Under the pieces are notes generated by a model. The model searched no databases and was not told the origin of the DNA. It saw only the letters and a list, made by a program, of their open reading frames with translations. A DNA stretch of 64,000 bases from Luscinia megarhynchos. Its lineage: Eukaryota > Chordata > Aves > Passeriformes > Turdidae. Positions within the stretch are counted from its first letter, which is position 1. The number at the start of each line of letters is the position of its first letter. The position numbers and the translations under genes were made by a program. Shown piece after piece: positions 1-10,390 of the stretch. The stretch is from positions 75,333,405 to 75,397,404 of the forward strand of contig JAPFBE010000002.1 of assembly GCA_034336665.1 (NCBI GenBank). Reading direction: 5' to 3'.

Positions 1-1555
1 TTGCAAGCCCTGATAGATACTGGAGAAATTCCTATTATCTTATGAAAAGCTTTCTTCATTACTATTATTAATATAAATGTTATGTTTTAGTATTTTCTGT
101 CTTTTATTTTTGTGTTGAAAAATGATGGTGGGGTGAGAGAATCATACTGTCTTTGGTAGGGCATTATTAACCTGGACTTTAGGGAACTGCAGTTCAGTCA
201 CTGAACCATCTCTCAGATGTTCACAGAGTTGATTCAGCCAGCTAAGCCTCCTGCCAGGGCTGGGATGTTTTTTTCACCCTCAGCACCCCTAGTACAAGGC
301 CCAGGACATGCAGCACAGGCTTCAGTGCTTCACTCATGAAATGCAAAATGAGGAATCTTTTTTCTTTTGCACCTGAGGCCAGCCTGGGCTGTCCCAGAGA
401 GGCAGAAGTTCCCAGCTGCTGTCAGTATGGATGCCCTCTATGATTCCATCTCAGTCTTGTGTGAATGAAATCTGCTGGCAAGTGCAGCAGGTCATAGACA
501 TATCACCTTTCCTCACCTCTGCCAAAAGAGATGTCTGGTCCACATCATGTCCCTGGTAGCCCAGGAGTCACAGGCCAGCAGGAAATCCAGCCAAAAAAAT
601 TAATTGGCACCTACGGTGTTAAGTCACAAGTCACCGATGAAACCATAAAGGCAGGAATAAGCATGATCCTTTTGCCCTTTCAATTTTGATTGCTGACCCC
701 TGAAAGATATTTTCTCTTTTTTTCTCTCTTTGTTTCCCAGGTTTCTATTAAATCCCCTCTTCACATGCCTGTTTTATCTTTCTGTTTCTCTGGTTTCCAC
801 CTTCCTGAAAAGAACCTGCAGGCCTTTCAATAGTGCAGTGTCAGATACATAAAGCCGTGGTAAATCTCAGTTACCTCTTATTTTAGTCAAAACTGGTTCA
901 TTTTACTCTCTCTCTGCCGGTAAGCAATTCGGTTCAAGACATGTGAGGGAGTCTGCCATGCTTTTTACAGAGACCCCAGGCAAAGTTACAGGGATTTAAA
1001 AGGAATATATAGAAATTAGCTGGTGGCAAAGACCTCTCTGAAGAAGTATGATTCTGCTTGCTGAATTCCTACCAAGCAGATCACTTGGACTGGTTTGCAT
1101 TATTGTCATTTTGCACAGTCCCCTGTCCCAGAATAGGCTTCCTGAAGCTCTGATGAAGTAGGATTTCAGCTCCATGTTTCTGAACAGGACAGCTGTGAAC
1201 AGAACACCTGGAATGAGACTGTGGAACAAAGTGCAGAAGCAAACCTCCATGGACCTCACTCTGAACCTCTGAGAGCTGCAGACCGATGGCTTTGTTGGGT
1301 CAGCAAGAATGAAGTCAGTCCTTAACACAAGTGCAAAGCACCGTCTCTGCAAAGGACTGGCTGTTTCTGGCCCGTATTTTATTAACGTGGCACTCTGACT
1401 ACCCATCCATACTCTTCTGCTTGCTTTCTGTTCCGAGGGACATTCAGCACCTCCTTCCATCACTGTAAATGCTCATTTTCTGCCTCACTTTCTGTGACAT
1501 CAGCGACGACAGACACCCATCCTCTTCTCCCGAAGGGGCCTCTCCTCAGCAGCGT
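1..1555. other. Intergenic DNA, no recognised gene
   Basis: I see no exon, repeat family or RNA gene here. A 155-codon open frame lies on the minus strand at 996-1463, but it has no recognisable domain or motif and ends just outside the GC-rich island that follows. It is treated as chance or an unrecognised old repeat. Confidence 0.5.
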
Positions 1556-1559
1556 GACC

Positions 1560-1800
1560 AGACCTTGCGGAGGGTCAGGGCAGGGTGTGAGGGGAGCGCA
1601 GCTGGCGTTGCGAGCGTTTCCGTGCCGGCGGAGGGCTCGGTCCTGCCCCGCCGCTGCCCGCTCCGCGCAGCCTGTCCCGCCCTCTAGCGCCGCCGCGGCT
1701 GCAGCCTGCCCCGCCCGCGCCCCGGGGCTCTGCCCGCCGCAGCGCTCCGAACATGGCAAGGCTCGCAGCAGAGCCCCGAGGGTGCTGTGAACCCCGGCCC
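1560..1800. promoter_or_regulatory. GC-rich CpG island without an identified gene
   Basis: A sharply bounded GC-rich block of about 240 bp sits in AT-rich surroundings. CpG is frequent (for example the stretches around 1600-1640 and 1650-1750), and GC-box-like CCCCGCCC strings occur at about 1700-1715. Open frames cross it on both strands, as expected when stop codons are depleted by base composition. I could not join them to a recognisable protein. It may be an orphan CpG-island promoter for a non-coding RNA, or a GC-rich repeat remnant. Confidence 0.45.
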
Positions 1801-1861
1801 AGGAGGATGTGCCGTCTCCATCCTTGAAGCCGTTCAAAAACGCGGCGTGGTCCTGCACTGC

Positions 1862-1937
1862 CCTTGCACTGCTTCAGCAGAGGGACTGGACTAGATGGTC
1901 TGAACAGATCACACCCAACCTAAATGATTCTGCTTTT
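1862..1937 (+). mobile_element. CR1 LINE 3' end fragment
   Basis: The string GGACTGGACTAGATGGTCTG, followed by CCAACC and AATGATTCTG, matches the diagnostic 3' end of avian CR1 (TTGGACTAGATGATC, then CCAACC, then ATTCTATGATTCT). Only about 75 bp remain, which is the severe 5' truncation usual for CR1. It sits immediately downstream of the 1.56-1.8 kb GC island. Confidence 0.7.
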
Positions 1938-2237
1938 CCTAGGCTTAAGCATGGCTAAGTTTATCAACATCTATTCAGAATAATTTCTATAATTCCATTT
2001 GCTTGAAAAAAATCCATCAGCAGCATTTGTATGTTTGTAGATGCCTTTGACTTGCTGTGCATGGTTGAATATGTTTGAGACTCCTTTTAGGCTTAGACTT
2101 GGTGAAGCATGAGGAAGTTTTTAATGTCTTTTCTTGATTTCATGGTTTCTTTTGAGCTTTGTACTAAAGACATAACTAATATCAAGAATTTTAGTGCAGA
2201 AAATCAATGCTGTGCCTTTGTGAACTAGAATAATTTA

Positions 2238-2286
2238 TTTGGGTGTTTGGGGTTTTTTTTGTTTTGGGGTTTTGTTTTTTTTTTTT
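2238..2286 (+). repeat. G/T-only low-complexity tract
   Basis: Forty-nine consecutive bases contain only G and T, with runs such as GGGG and T12. It faces the complementary-type A/C-only tract at 2467-2545, so the two could pair imperfectly as an inverted repeat with a loop of about 180 bp. Confidence 0.8.
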
Positions 2287-2466
2287 CTTTTGATTCTGGG
2301 TTTAATTAACGAAGTGTTTTAATCATTGATGGCTGCAGTATCTTCCCCATGGGCTAGAGTTGAAATCACTGGAGAAGGATGTAACTCTTCAATCTCATCT
2401 CTCTATGCTGAGGCAGGAGCAGTACCTTCCAGCTGGATGTGAGCAATCAGGCCTTTTTCTTCAGAG

Positions 2467-2545
2467 AAAAAAACCAACCAAACAAAAACAACAAAAAAAC
2501 ACCCCAAAACCAACCAACCAACCAAAAAAAACCCCAAACCCCCCA
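2467..2545 (+). repeat. A/C-only low-complexity tract
   Basis: Seventy-nine consecutive bases contain only A and C, including short CCAA and CAAA tandem runs. It is an apparent mirror-strand partner of the G/T tract at 2238. The open frames that run through it (Lys/Pro/Asn-rich) are composition artefacts. Confidence 0.85.
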
Positions 2546-3744
2546 GAATAGATGGATACAATCTGTAGACCAGACTATCTGGATCTTATTGAATAGATTT
2601 TTTTTTCTTTTTGCCCCTCATATGTCAGAAATTGAACACATCTGGGGATATGATGACAGGTTTGATGTATCACCAGTGTTTTGGTGAGACACAAACAATT
2701 TCCAGTGCTGTCTCTTCAGCACATCAGTTTGAGCTTCTTCAAATCTGTATGCAGTATAATAATCTGTGAAACAATCACTATAAAGCTATAAAATTATACT
2801 ACATTACACCAAAGTCAAGGTGTGATTTGACTTATTGCAATTCCTTTGCAACAAGGAATTTTTGTTGTTTACAGCTAAGAAAAGCACAAAGTGCTCAGTA
2901 AACCTATTCTTCTTTTGACTGAAAACAAAGTAAATAGGTGCCCATGAGGAGTGAGTAGACACATATGCAAGATGATTAACCAAATAAATAATCTGTATCA
3001 TTCTTTGCAGTTTTTATCAACAGTAAAATTTATATCTAGCTAGCCTTGCTTGCATGTGACCAGTGGCAAAAAATTACCTAATTATCACAGGACACAGGTC
3101 ATGTGTTCATTTCAATGAAAAAGTGTATTATGGTCATTTGTTCCTGCTTTGGTTACTCATGATCCCAGTGCAGCAGGGGCCATACTGAACCAGACCAGAG
3201 AAAATGTAGAATTGCATTTGGTAGCTCCTCTGACTTTTCTAGTTACTTTATCTTTACTCTCAATTTTTTATAATAACTTCGTGAGATAAAGTGCCCCCTC
3301 TGCACATTATTACAACAGGATTATGATGAAACAAAAGCTTATTCATTTCTACAATTTAATTGTACCGAATAAATTTTTAAACTCCACAGCTTCTTTTATA
3401 TATGGAACAACACAATGACAACATTTAATACATTGAATAATTGGGATGTTTATTTCAAACTGTGAGTTATCACTCCAGTCTGCAGAACTGATGTCTGCTG
3501 TAAGTTTTAATGCTTTCTCATAAGGATAGACACTGGTTTTCAAATCTATGCTTGACATCCTTCTACCACTGCTGAACACTCAGTATAGGCCACTAAGGAA
3601 TTCTCTTTTTGTTATTTCACCTTAATTAATCCTTCTTTTGGGAACATTTTTCTGCTATCTCAAGTGCTTCCTCCAGATGCTCAGAAAACAACTTGCACTG
3701 TCCTTGCATTGCTGATGTGATGTCATCAGCTTCTGACTACTTCT
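2546..3744. other. Intergenic DNA, no recognised feature
   Basis: AT-rich sequence with only short frames; nothing recognisable on either strand. Confidence 0.5.
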
Positions 3745-4330
3745 GAAGCAACAAATTGTGAAAGTCATTTCTAGGCACATTAGGGACAAGAGAATAATCA
3801 GGAGTAGTCAGCATGGCCTCATCAAGGGGAAGTCTTGCTTGATCAATTTGATAAAATTCTACAATGACTTGAGTGACCAGACAGATGAGGAAAGTGCAGC
3901 AGAAATTGTCTACCTGGAGTTCACTGAGGCCTTTGACGATGTCTCCCATAAGATCCTCATGGAAAAGCTGTTGATATACAGGCTGGATGAGCAGACATTG
4001 AAGTGGACCAAAAACTGGCTGAATGGCCAGGTCCAGAGAGACTTGAGAAGCATGGTTTAGCTGGAAGCAGTGACTACTGGTGTATGCTGTGAGTCAATGC
4101 TGCATTCAGTGCTGTTTAACATTTTCATTAGTGACTTGGATGATGGGGCAGCGTACCACTAGCAAGTGTGCTGATGACTCAAAACTGGGAGGAGTGACTG
4201 AAACACCCGAGGGTAGTGCTGCCATCCAGAGGGACCATGGCAAGCTGGAGAAGTGAGCCAACAGAAACATCATGAAGTTCAACAAGGAGAAATATGAAGT
4301 GCTGCTCCTGTGGAGGAACAACCCTCTTAT
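3745..4330 (+). pseudogene. CR1 LINE reverse-transcriptase fossil
   Basis: Conceptual translation from about 3758 gives the CR1-type RT segments SSQHGLIKGKSCLINLIKFY, then a YLEFTEAFDDVSHKIL block (the first RT motif, normally ending in DxVxH), then the LKWTKNWLNGQVQR block. After a stop at 4058-4060 it continues as LFNIFISDLDDG, a frameshifted ADDSKLGG block around the RT active-site Asp pair, and a KFNKEKYEVLLLWRNNP block ending near 4330. In-frame stops and frame changes make it a dead copy. Both element ends are missing: the 5' side fades near 3745, and the 3' side stops abruptly at the likely LTR beginning at about 4330. CR1 is the dominant avian LINE. Confidence 0.85.
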
Positions 4331-4846
4331 GTTGTATATATGATGGGTGCCATTTTAAGTAAAGGGTAATGGCATTTGTAGTATATGCCTTAAACAAGCA
4401 CTGATGCAGAAAACATCATGGGTGCCTATGCACAGGCTACAAATGGAATGAAGTGTCACATCTGCCTTGCCAAGGCAAGACCAAAACTGATACTTTCCAT
4501 CACAACCTTCCATTGTAACCCTCAGTGTAGACCCCCCCCCCAACCACTGAATTGAGACTGGAGCAAGCAGAGTGGTAAAAGACATGCATTCTCACACCTC
4601 TCATGCTAATGAGGGACTGTATAAAGAAACTCAGGGAATGAACTGGGTAAGACCCCACCAGCACGAAGCCCAGGACACTGAAAGGCCAACAGGATGCTAC
4701 TGGATCCATGGTGGTGATTATCTTCTGCTTATCAGTGCCTTTCTCCTACTCCCTTCCTCTCATTCTTTCTGTCTTTCTCTCTTGTTTCCCTATACAAACA
4801 ATTTTACAAAATAAAGCTGGAGTTGTTGAACCACCATTTGGTCTCA
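4330..4846 (+). mobile_element. Probable solo LTR of an endogenous retrovirus
   Basis: About 517 bp begins with TG directly after the interrupted CR1 (4330) and ends with CA at 4845-4846. It has promoter-like order inside: a TATA-like TGTATAAAG at 4618-4626 and a poly(A) signal AATAAA at 4810-4815, followed by a U5-like stretch of about 30 bp. No gag, pol or env reading frame adjoins it, hence solo LTR. The five bases on each side (TCTTA or CTTAT on the left, CTTGT on the right) are similar but not identical, so the target-site duplication is unproven and the start could instead be TGTAGT at 4377. Family not assigned. Confidence 0.45.
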
Positions 4847-7800
4847 CTTGTACCTTAATTTGGGCAGAGGATTTTAACACTGAATTGTAAGAGCCATTCA
4901 TCTGAAAATACCTAAAAATACATGCAGGACAGAGTGTTTCAAGGTCTTCCATGTTGTGCAATTTGTTGTACAACAGATGCCAATTTACAAGACTACTTTG
5001 CATTGTCTACCTAATTTTAACCAACGACATATAATTAAAAACCAGGAGCAATAATCTTCAAGTTCTTTCTGGCCCTTTATTAATCCCTGATCAAGATTAA
5101 TGTAATTTTCAAAATGATTAAATTTTGTGATTAAAAGTGGCCCAGAGACTCTAGTCACATCAGTCTGAAAGTTCATGATTTGTGATAGAACAATTATTGG
5201 TCCCAGAAATCAGGATAAAAATACAATGTGAGATCAGCCTTGCTGACATCCTAGAGAACATGAATCTGTCAGAGAACATCCTTGGGATACACATGCCTTA
5301 ATGACTCAGTTAGGCTCACATCACTGAAAACAAAGATAGAATTGGCAGAACTGCCTTAGCTATATGCTTTCCTCACCCAAAACCAAGAAAAAAAAAATAG
5401 AAGAGGAAAACCAATGTTTCCACAAAAGATAAGGCCATTACCTAGCAAGCCCTTCACTTCAGAGGTAAGCAAATGTGCTATAAGCAAAGACAGAAAATTT
5501 ATTATACTACAAGGCAGAACATATGTCCATGATTATTGACTACAACATTAAAGCAAAATGATGATTTTATCCACCCTTTGAGTAGCTATAAACAGAGATA
5601 CCAGTTTATCTCATTGTTATGAGAAAGCTTAAAATTCTCTAGCTGGTGTGATGGAAGCCACGGGTAGCTATTTTGCATCTGTCTCTTTAGGATCCTTGCA
5701 GTATTTTTCTCAGGCCTGATTTTCAGTGCAGTTCATGCTTCTGTTACCTACTTAAGGCCACACATCTCTGTATCCATGGGTGCCTGCACCTGCCGTTGCC
5801 ATCAATGCCACACACAGAGGTGAAATTGCAAAGCCAGCCTTGTTCTAGTCTCTAAGGCAAAGTTCTGAGCACTTAAAATTTTACTAGAATGTAAAATGCT
5901 ACTAAAAATCAGCCAGGGCCTGGCATTAGGTTGTAAGTTCTCTGAGGGCAAAGGCCACGTATTTACTTCACATGTCTGCAGTACCTAAGTACCTGCTACT
6001 GCTGGGTAATATCTCATGATTGAACATGTTGCCACCACAGATGTAGGTGAGTTTATGAGTGGCAAATAATAACCTCTAAAATAATGAAACCCCAAATCAA
6101 TGTGACACTGCTGGATTAATTAAATGTCCATCAAATGGGTCATTTTCCCTCTCCTCCAAGTGTTCTTCTGAACAATATGCACAGATCTGTCCAGCTATCA
6201 GATGAATGATTCATTCCTCTTTCAAACCTAGTGATGATAATACTGAAAAAAGAACCTGAATCTCAGCTGAGATAAAAAACATGCTACAAAAAATTGGACC
6301 AGTGAGTCAGCACTTATCTTTTATATTCTAAATCAAGTTCATACTAAAACGAATATACTCAGGTGGGCAAAATAACAGGATCTTGGCATTTTTGTCCCTG
6401 AGGGAACAGTGACTCAGTAATGGCCCTGCTTTCATCTGAGGCACAGATAAATCTGTAGCTGATGCAATGCAACGTAGATAGCTGAGTCAGAAATAAGGAT
6501 CTTGCAGCCAGAAGCTGATGAAATCACTAGCAAGCAAGGACAAGTTTCAAAATATCAAATAACTTTAGTATCACAAATAAGGAATTGAGAAATGCCTTCC
6601 AGGAAGCTCTACATTCAAATGAGCTGCTCAATACCAGTATTTAAAAACAGCTGTGCAAAAGCTTGTGTTAACTTTAGCTTAAGACTTTGGTTCAAATCAT
6701 ATTTGTGCTCAAGTGAAATGATGGTCATCCATTAAAAAAAAAAAACAAAAAAAGCAGACATATTTGTATGGCATTCTAATGTGAGCAAAAATACCAAACT
6801 TAGCTTAGTTGTACAGTGCCCATTAATTATCATGAAACATAAGGAGTTTTATAAATGATCATACAAAACCACATGTAACAACTCCTAACTGAAAGAAATG
6901 GAAGTTTGCATTCCCACTACACTACACAGAGTACTTGCATCTTGAGCACTTTTGTAGCACTTATGCACAAGAATTATCTGAACAGAAAAACAATTGCCAG
7001 AAGTTGAATTTATCGAAGTGTCAGCAATTTTAGTATCCCTACACGGTCTGTGGACAGAGGGAGTGCCCTTTAGGATTGACCTAAGCTGCTGTGTGTCAAA
7101 CACTGGCCTTTTGGTAGTGAGGAGAGTTAACTTCATTTGACAGCAATTGGGTTGCTGCATTCCTGTTCCTCCCCATCACTTGCTATTGACTGCAACTCTT
7201 TCAATGCAACTTCAACCATTCTAATCTCAACTCAAAACTTCTGCTGTTAGTCTCCCTCCTCACCAGGAGGGAATGGGGGAAGAAAGCAGCTTAAATGGGG
7301 TTTAATTTTCCAGTTGTGTTTTAAACCAGCACTGCCATGCAGAATAATAATTTTCTTCTTGAGAATTACTGCTTTACTCAAAGCCAGTGTATATGCTATT
7401 TCTTTGAGTGTAAAACCCATGTTAAAAAATAATATTCCAAGTCTGGTGTAGGAGTACTAGTTATCTTCCCTCCCCTCCCCCCGCAAGCACCAGAACACGT
7501 ATACAGGACATCAAAAATGGTATTAAGCCAAACACAGTTCAAAACTGTTCATTTGATTCTTGTCAGAAAAATTATAAATGAGTAATTCCTCATTGCATTT
7601 GGCAGATTTTTTTTTTAATTTTTATTCTAGAACTTTACCATTTAATAATGATCGGCTGGCATTACCTCCCCCATATATTGGGATGCAGTGCTCATCCTTA
7701 CATTTAGATGTGTGTGTGGTGGTAATACCTTCAATCACATGGCATTACCCAGCTGTAGTAGGTACTTAGGTACTGGGTATACATAAAGTAAACATCCAGT

Positions 7801-8059
7801 TCTTGCCCTCAAAGGACATACTACCTGGCCCTGGCTAGTTTTTAGTAGCAGACATTCCAGTAAGTTTTTAAGTGTTTAGGACCTTGCCTTAGAGAATAAA
7901 ATTATGCCTTTCCTGTTGCAGGGATGTATAGAATACTTGTCTGTAGCTGATGAAACTGAAGAGAGTAGATAAAACTACTCTAGATAAAACTAGAGGTATA
8001 CTAGAGGCGGATAAGCTTAAAAAATGTAAATGTTTGCAGCAGCATTCAATATAAACAGG
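4847..8059. other. Intergenic DNA, no recognised gene
   Basis: AT-rich sequence with short A-runs (for example near 5387 and 6736) and frames under 95 codons. I recognise no family in it. Confidence 0.5.
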
Positions 8060-8632
8060 TGTGAAGAAATATTTTGGTCATGCGTGGGAAATGCAGGCAG
8101 AGCTCTCAGGGCCTTGCGCATACAGGCTCAGAGATAGAGATGGATACAATGTTTGACCTAAGACCGTGGAAAATTAGAGCATTAAAGTGAAATAGACACA
8201 GACAAGAATATAAGTTTGTTGTTTAAGTAGAAATATGTTTTAAGCAAACAGAAATATGTATTATGTGAGCAGAGCAATATGTTAAGTAAGATAGTAAAAG
8301 ACTTTAAAGTTTAGCAATAGAACCTATTATAAATTAGTTAGAAGTTTAAGATGTATCAATGTAAGTTTGTGAAGTGTTATATGACTGGTTGAAAAATGAC
8401 ACATTGCAGCAAGCCATGAAAAGCAAAGCAATTAATGATTGGTGTAAAGACGCTAGCACACTTTGTTTAAGTATTTGATTGGCTAAAAAACTAACACAAG
8501 GCTAAGAACTAAGCGGCTTCTGGTATTATGGTGCTGGATCTAACACCTTTAATGTCTCACCCTTCTATGAGATTGATAATAATAAAGCAGAAGACGATCT
8601 TTTACAACGTCTCTCAATTGCCCTGTCTCTCA
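8060..8632 (+). mobile_element. Probable solo LTR (second, different family)
   Basis: The segment runs from a TGTGAAG start to a CTCTCA end at 8632. It has an AATAAA signal at 8581-8586 and a short U5-like end with CAACGTCTCTCAATTGCC, the kind of sequence seen at the 3' end of avian LTRs. The middle is AT-rich with recurring AAATATGT words. No internal viral genes are present. I found no matching target-site duplication, so the 5' boundary is approximate. It shows no obvious similarity to the 4.33-4.85 kb LTR. Confidence 0.45.
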
Positions 8633-8749
8633 TAATATTAATATCCTGATAGTCACAGTCAGCAAATTTCCAGCCCGTTGCTATCTCACTTTTAGTGTCA
8701 GATAATGAACTTTGCTCTCATATTTTCAGAAGAAAATACGTATGAAGTG

Positions 8750-8806
8750 TGTTAGTTGGACTGGGTGGACTTAGTGGTCTTCTCAAACCTTCATGATTTT
8801 ATGACT
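8750..8806 (+). mobile_element. CR1 3' end fragment, sense
   Basis: GTTGGACTGGGTGGACTTAG, then GGTCTTCTC, AACCTTCATGATTTTATGAC: the conserved CR1 tail (TTGGACTAGATGATC, then a CAACC-like word, then tandem ATTCTATGATTCT) with several substitutions. About 57 bp remain. Confidence 0.7.
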
Positions 8807-8828
8807 CTATCTGTATCTTTCTGAACAA

Positions 8829-9030
8829 GATCATAGAATCAGAGATTTGTTAGGGCTGGAAGGGACCTCTGGAGGTCATCTAGTCCGACCTCCCCACTGC
8901 CAAGACAGGGTTGCCTAGAGCAGGTTACATGGAAACACACCTGTGTGGGATTTGCATGCCACCAAAGACTCCATGACCTCCCTGGGCAGCCTGTTCCAGT
9001 GCTCTGCCACCCTATACATAAAGAAAATCA
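8829..9030 (-). mobile_element. CR1 3' end fragment, antisense
   Basis: It begins with ATCATAGAATCAGAG, the reverse complement of the CR1 terminal repeat, followed by GGGCTGGAAGGGACCTCTGG and then the CR1 3' UTR including CCTGTTCCAGTGCTCTGCCA near 8990-9010. About 200 bp remain. It lies tail-to-tail with the sense fragment at 8750-8806, only about 22 bp away. Confidence 0.85.
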
Positions 9031-9540
9031 GGGGAGAGTTGCTTGGATCTGACTGATGGAGTGTGTTTCGAGGAGCATCATTCCAGCCAGCGTGGGCACA
9101 GGGATTGGTGGAAGGGCCTGGTGTTTATTCAGTTCAGCCTCTCTCTGGAATGGCATCCTGACCCACACAGATAGACAGCTCAGTTTTGAGCAAGTCCTCT
9201 GATTCATGAAGTCGTTCATGACAGTTAACTTCTACTTTTATGTGCTGACAATTTGAGTTTCTGAACGGGCCGTGCAGCTCTTAATGTGGGCACCAGTGAG
9301 CGGCAGAACTTGCTACAGACTGAGCTCACAGCACAGCCAGCCACGAATGGGCGCTGGGCAGCCCGCACTTTCCACAGAACGAGACAAAAAATGGGGGCGA
9401 TTCGTGCCGCGTCCCGTTCGGGCCGATGCTGCCATGCTCAGCGCCACAGGAGCCCGGGCAGGACGAGCCCGCTCCGCCGGCAGCGCCACAATCCGCCCGC
9501 CGAGCGGCAGCAGCGGCCCGGCGCCGGGGCGGCTTCGGGC

Positions 9541-9840
9541 CGGGCTGGGCCGAGATGGGCTGGGCTGTGCCGAGATGGGCCGGGCTGAGCCGAGATGGGC
9601 TGGGCTGTGCCGAGATGGGCCGGGCTGGGCCGAGATGGGCCGGGCTGGGCCGAGATGGGCCGGGCTGGGCCGAGATGGGCTGGGCTGAGCCGAGATGGGC
9701 CGGGCTGGGCCGAGATGGGCCGGGCTGGGCCGAGATGGGCCGGGCTGGGCCGAGATGGGCTGGGCCAGGCAGGGCCGAGAAGAGATGGGCTGGGCTGAGA
9801 TGGGCTGAGATGGGCCGGGCTCGGCAGGGCTGGGCCGGGC
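9541..9840 (+). repeat. 20-bp minisatellite
   Basis: The word CGAGATGGGC recurs at exactly 20-bp spacing at 9551, 9571, 9591 and so on to 9751 (11 copies). The intervening ten bases alternate between CGGGCTGGGC, TGGGCTGTGC, CGGGCTGAGC and TGGGCTGAGC. From about 9765 the array decays into shorter GATGGGCTGG-like units up to about 9840. Because 20 is not a multiple of 3, all three frames are read in turn through the array, which explains the overlapping repetitive frames. Confidence 0.95.
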
Positions 9841-10038
9841 TCGCTGCCCGCTGCTGCTCGATCTGGTCTGGGCGGCGACACATTTCCCGTGTTCACGGGC
9901 ACTTTTAACGTAGGAGTTGCCGGGCACCCTGGTGCCAGCCTCCCCACGGTCTGAGAACAGCACCGGCCGCCTGCTGTGCCTGTAGTTCATCATACGGAGA
10001 AGCGAATGCGGGGTGGGCAGGCTGGGGCACTGACAGCC

Positions 10039-10098
10039 CGTGTCCCGCCGTCTGTCCTCGCTCCGTGTCCCGCCGTCTGTCCTCGCTCCGTGTCCCGG
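10039..10098 (+). repeat. 25-bp tandem duplication
   Basis: Two perfect 25-bp units (10039-10063 and 10064-10088, starting CGTGTCCCGCCGTCTGTCCT) are followed by the first ten bases of a third. This is a second, unrelated short array inside the same GC-rich island. Confidence 0.9.
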
Positions 10099-10187
10099 GT
10101 TACCCGGTGCGAACTGTGGCGCTGAACCGGGGTCAGCCCGGCCTCTGCCGAGGCTCTGCAGGCTCTGCCCTCTCCCACCGGCCCCGC

Positions 10188-10300
10188 CTGGGATCAGGGG
10201 GAGCAGCCTGGGATCGGGGGAGCAGCCTGGGGATCTTGGGGGAGCAGCCTCGGGATTTGGGGAGCCGCCTGGGATTTGGGGAGCCGCCTGGGTAGCCCTG
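10188..10300 (+). repeat. Degenerate approx. 20-22-bp tandem array
   Basis: GGAGCAGCCTGGGATC-type units repeat about five times: CTGGGATCAGGGGGAGCAGC, CTGGGATCGGGGGAGCAGC, CTGGGGATCTTGGGGGAGCA, then CGGGATTTGGGGAGCCGC twice. G-runs of 4-5 recur at regular spacing, giving G-quadruplex potential on this strand. Confidence 0.85.
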
Positions 10301-10390
10301 TTCGTACTGGGCTGAGCACACCCCATGGCACGGCCAGGGGTGCGGGCTGGGATGTAATCGGGTTGAGAGCTGCAAGCAGAGGGACCAAGT

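Larger units (their letters stand above)
9380..10390. promoter_or_regulatory. Large GC-rich CpG island with tandem repeats, no identified gene
   Basis: About 1 kb of very GC-rich, CpG-dense sequence in AT-rich surroundings. Long frames cross it on both strands (up to 337 codons on the minus strand), but they consist of repeated Pro/Ser/Ala/His or Gly/Trp/Ala/Arg motifs from the minisatellite inside. Frames of similar length occur in several phases at once, so none is credible as a protein. It lies about 17 kb upstream of the CA2 promoter. It could be an orphan CpG-island promoter or simply an expanded GC-rich repeat. Confidence 0.5.

Noticed and set aside
9313..10326. A 337-codon minus-strand frame and several overlapping frames of 70-185 codons on both strands
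   Set aside because: They are read through a 20-bp minisatellite and CpG-rich DNA; equal-length frames exist in several phases, and the protein is only shuffled repeats. No real gene structure.
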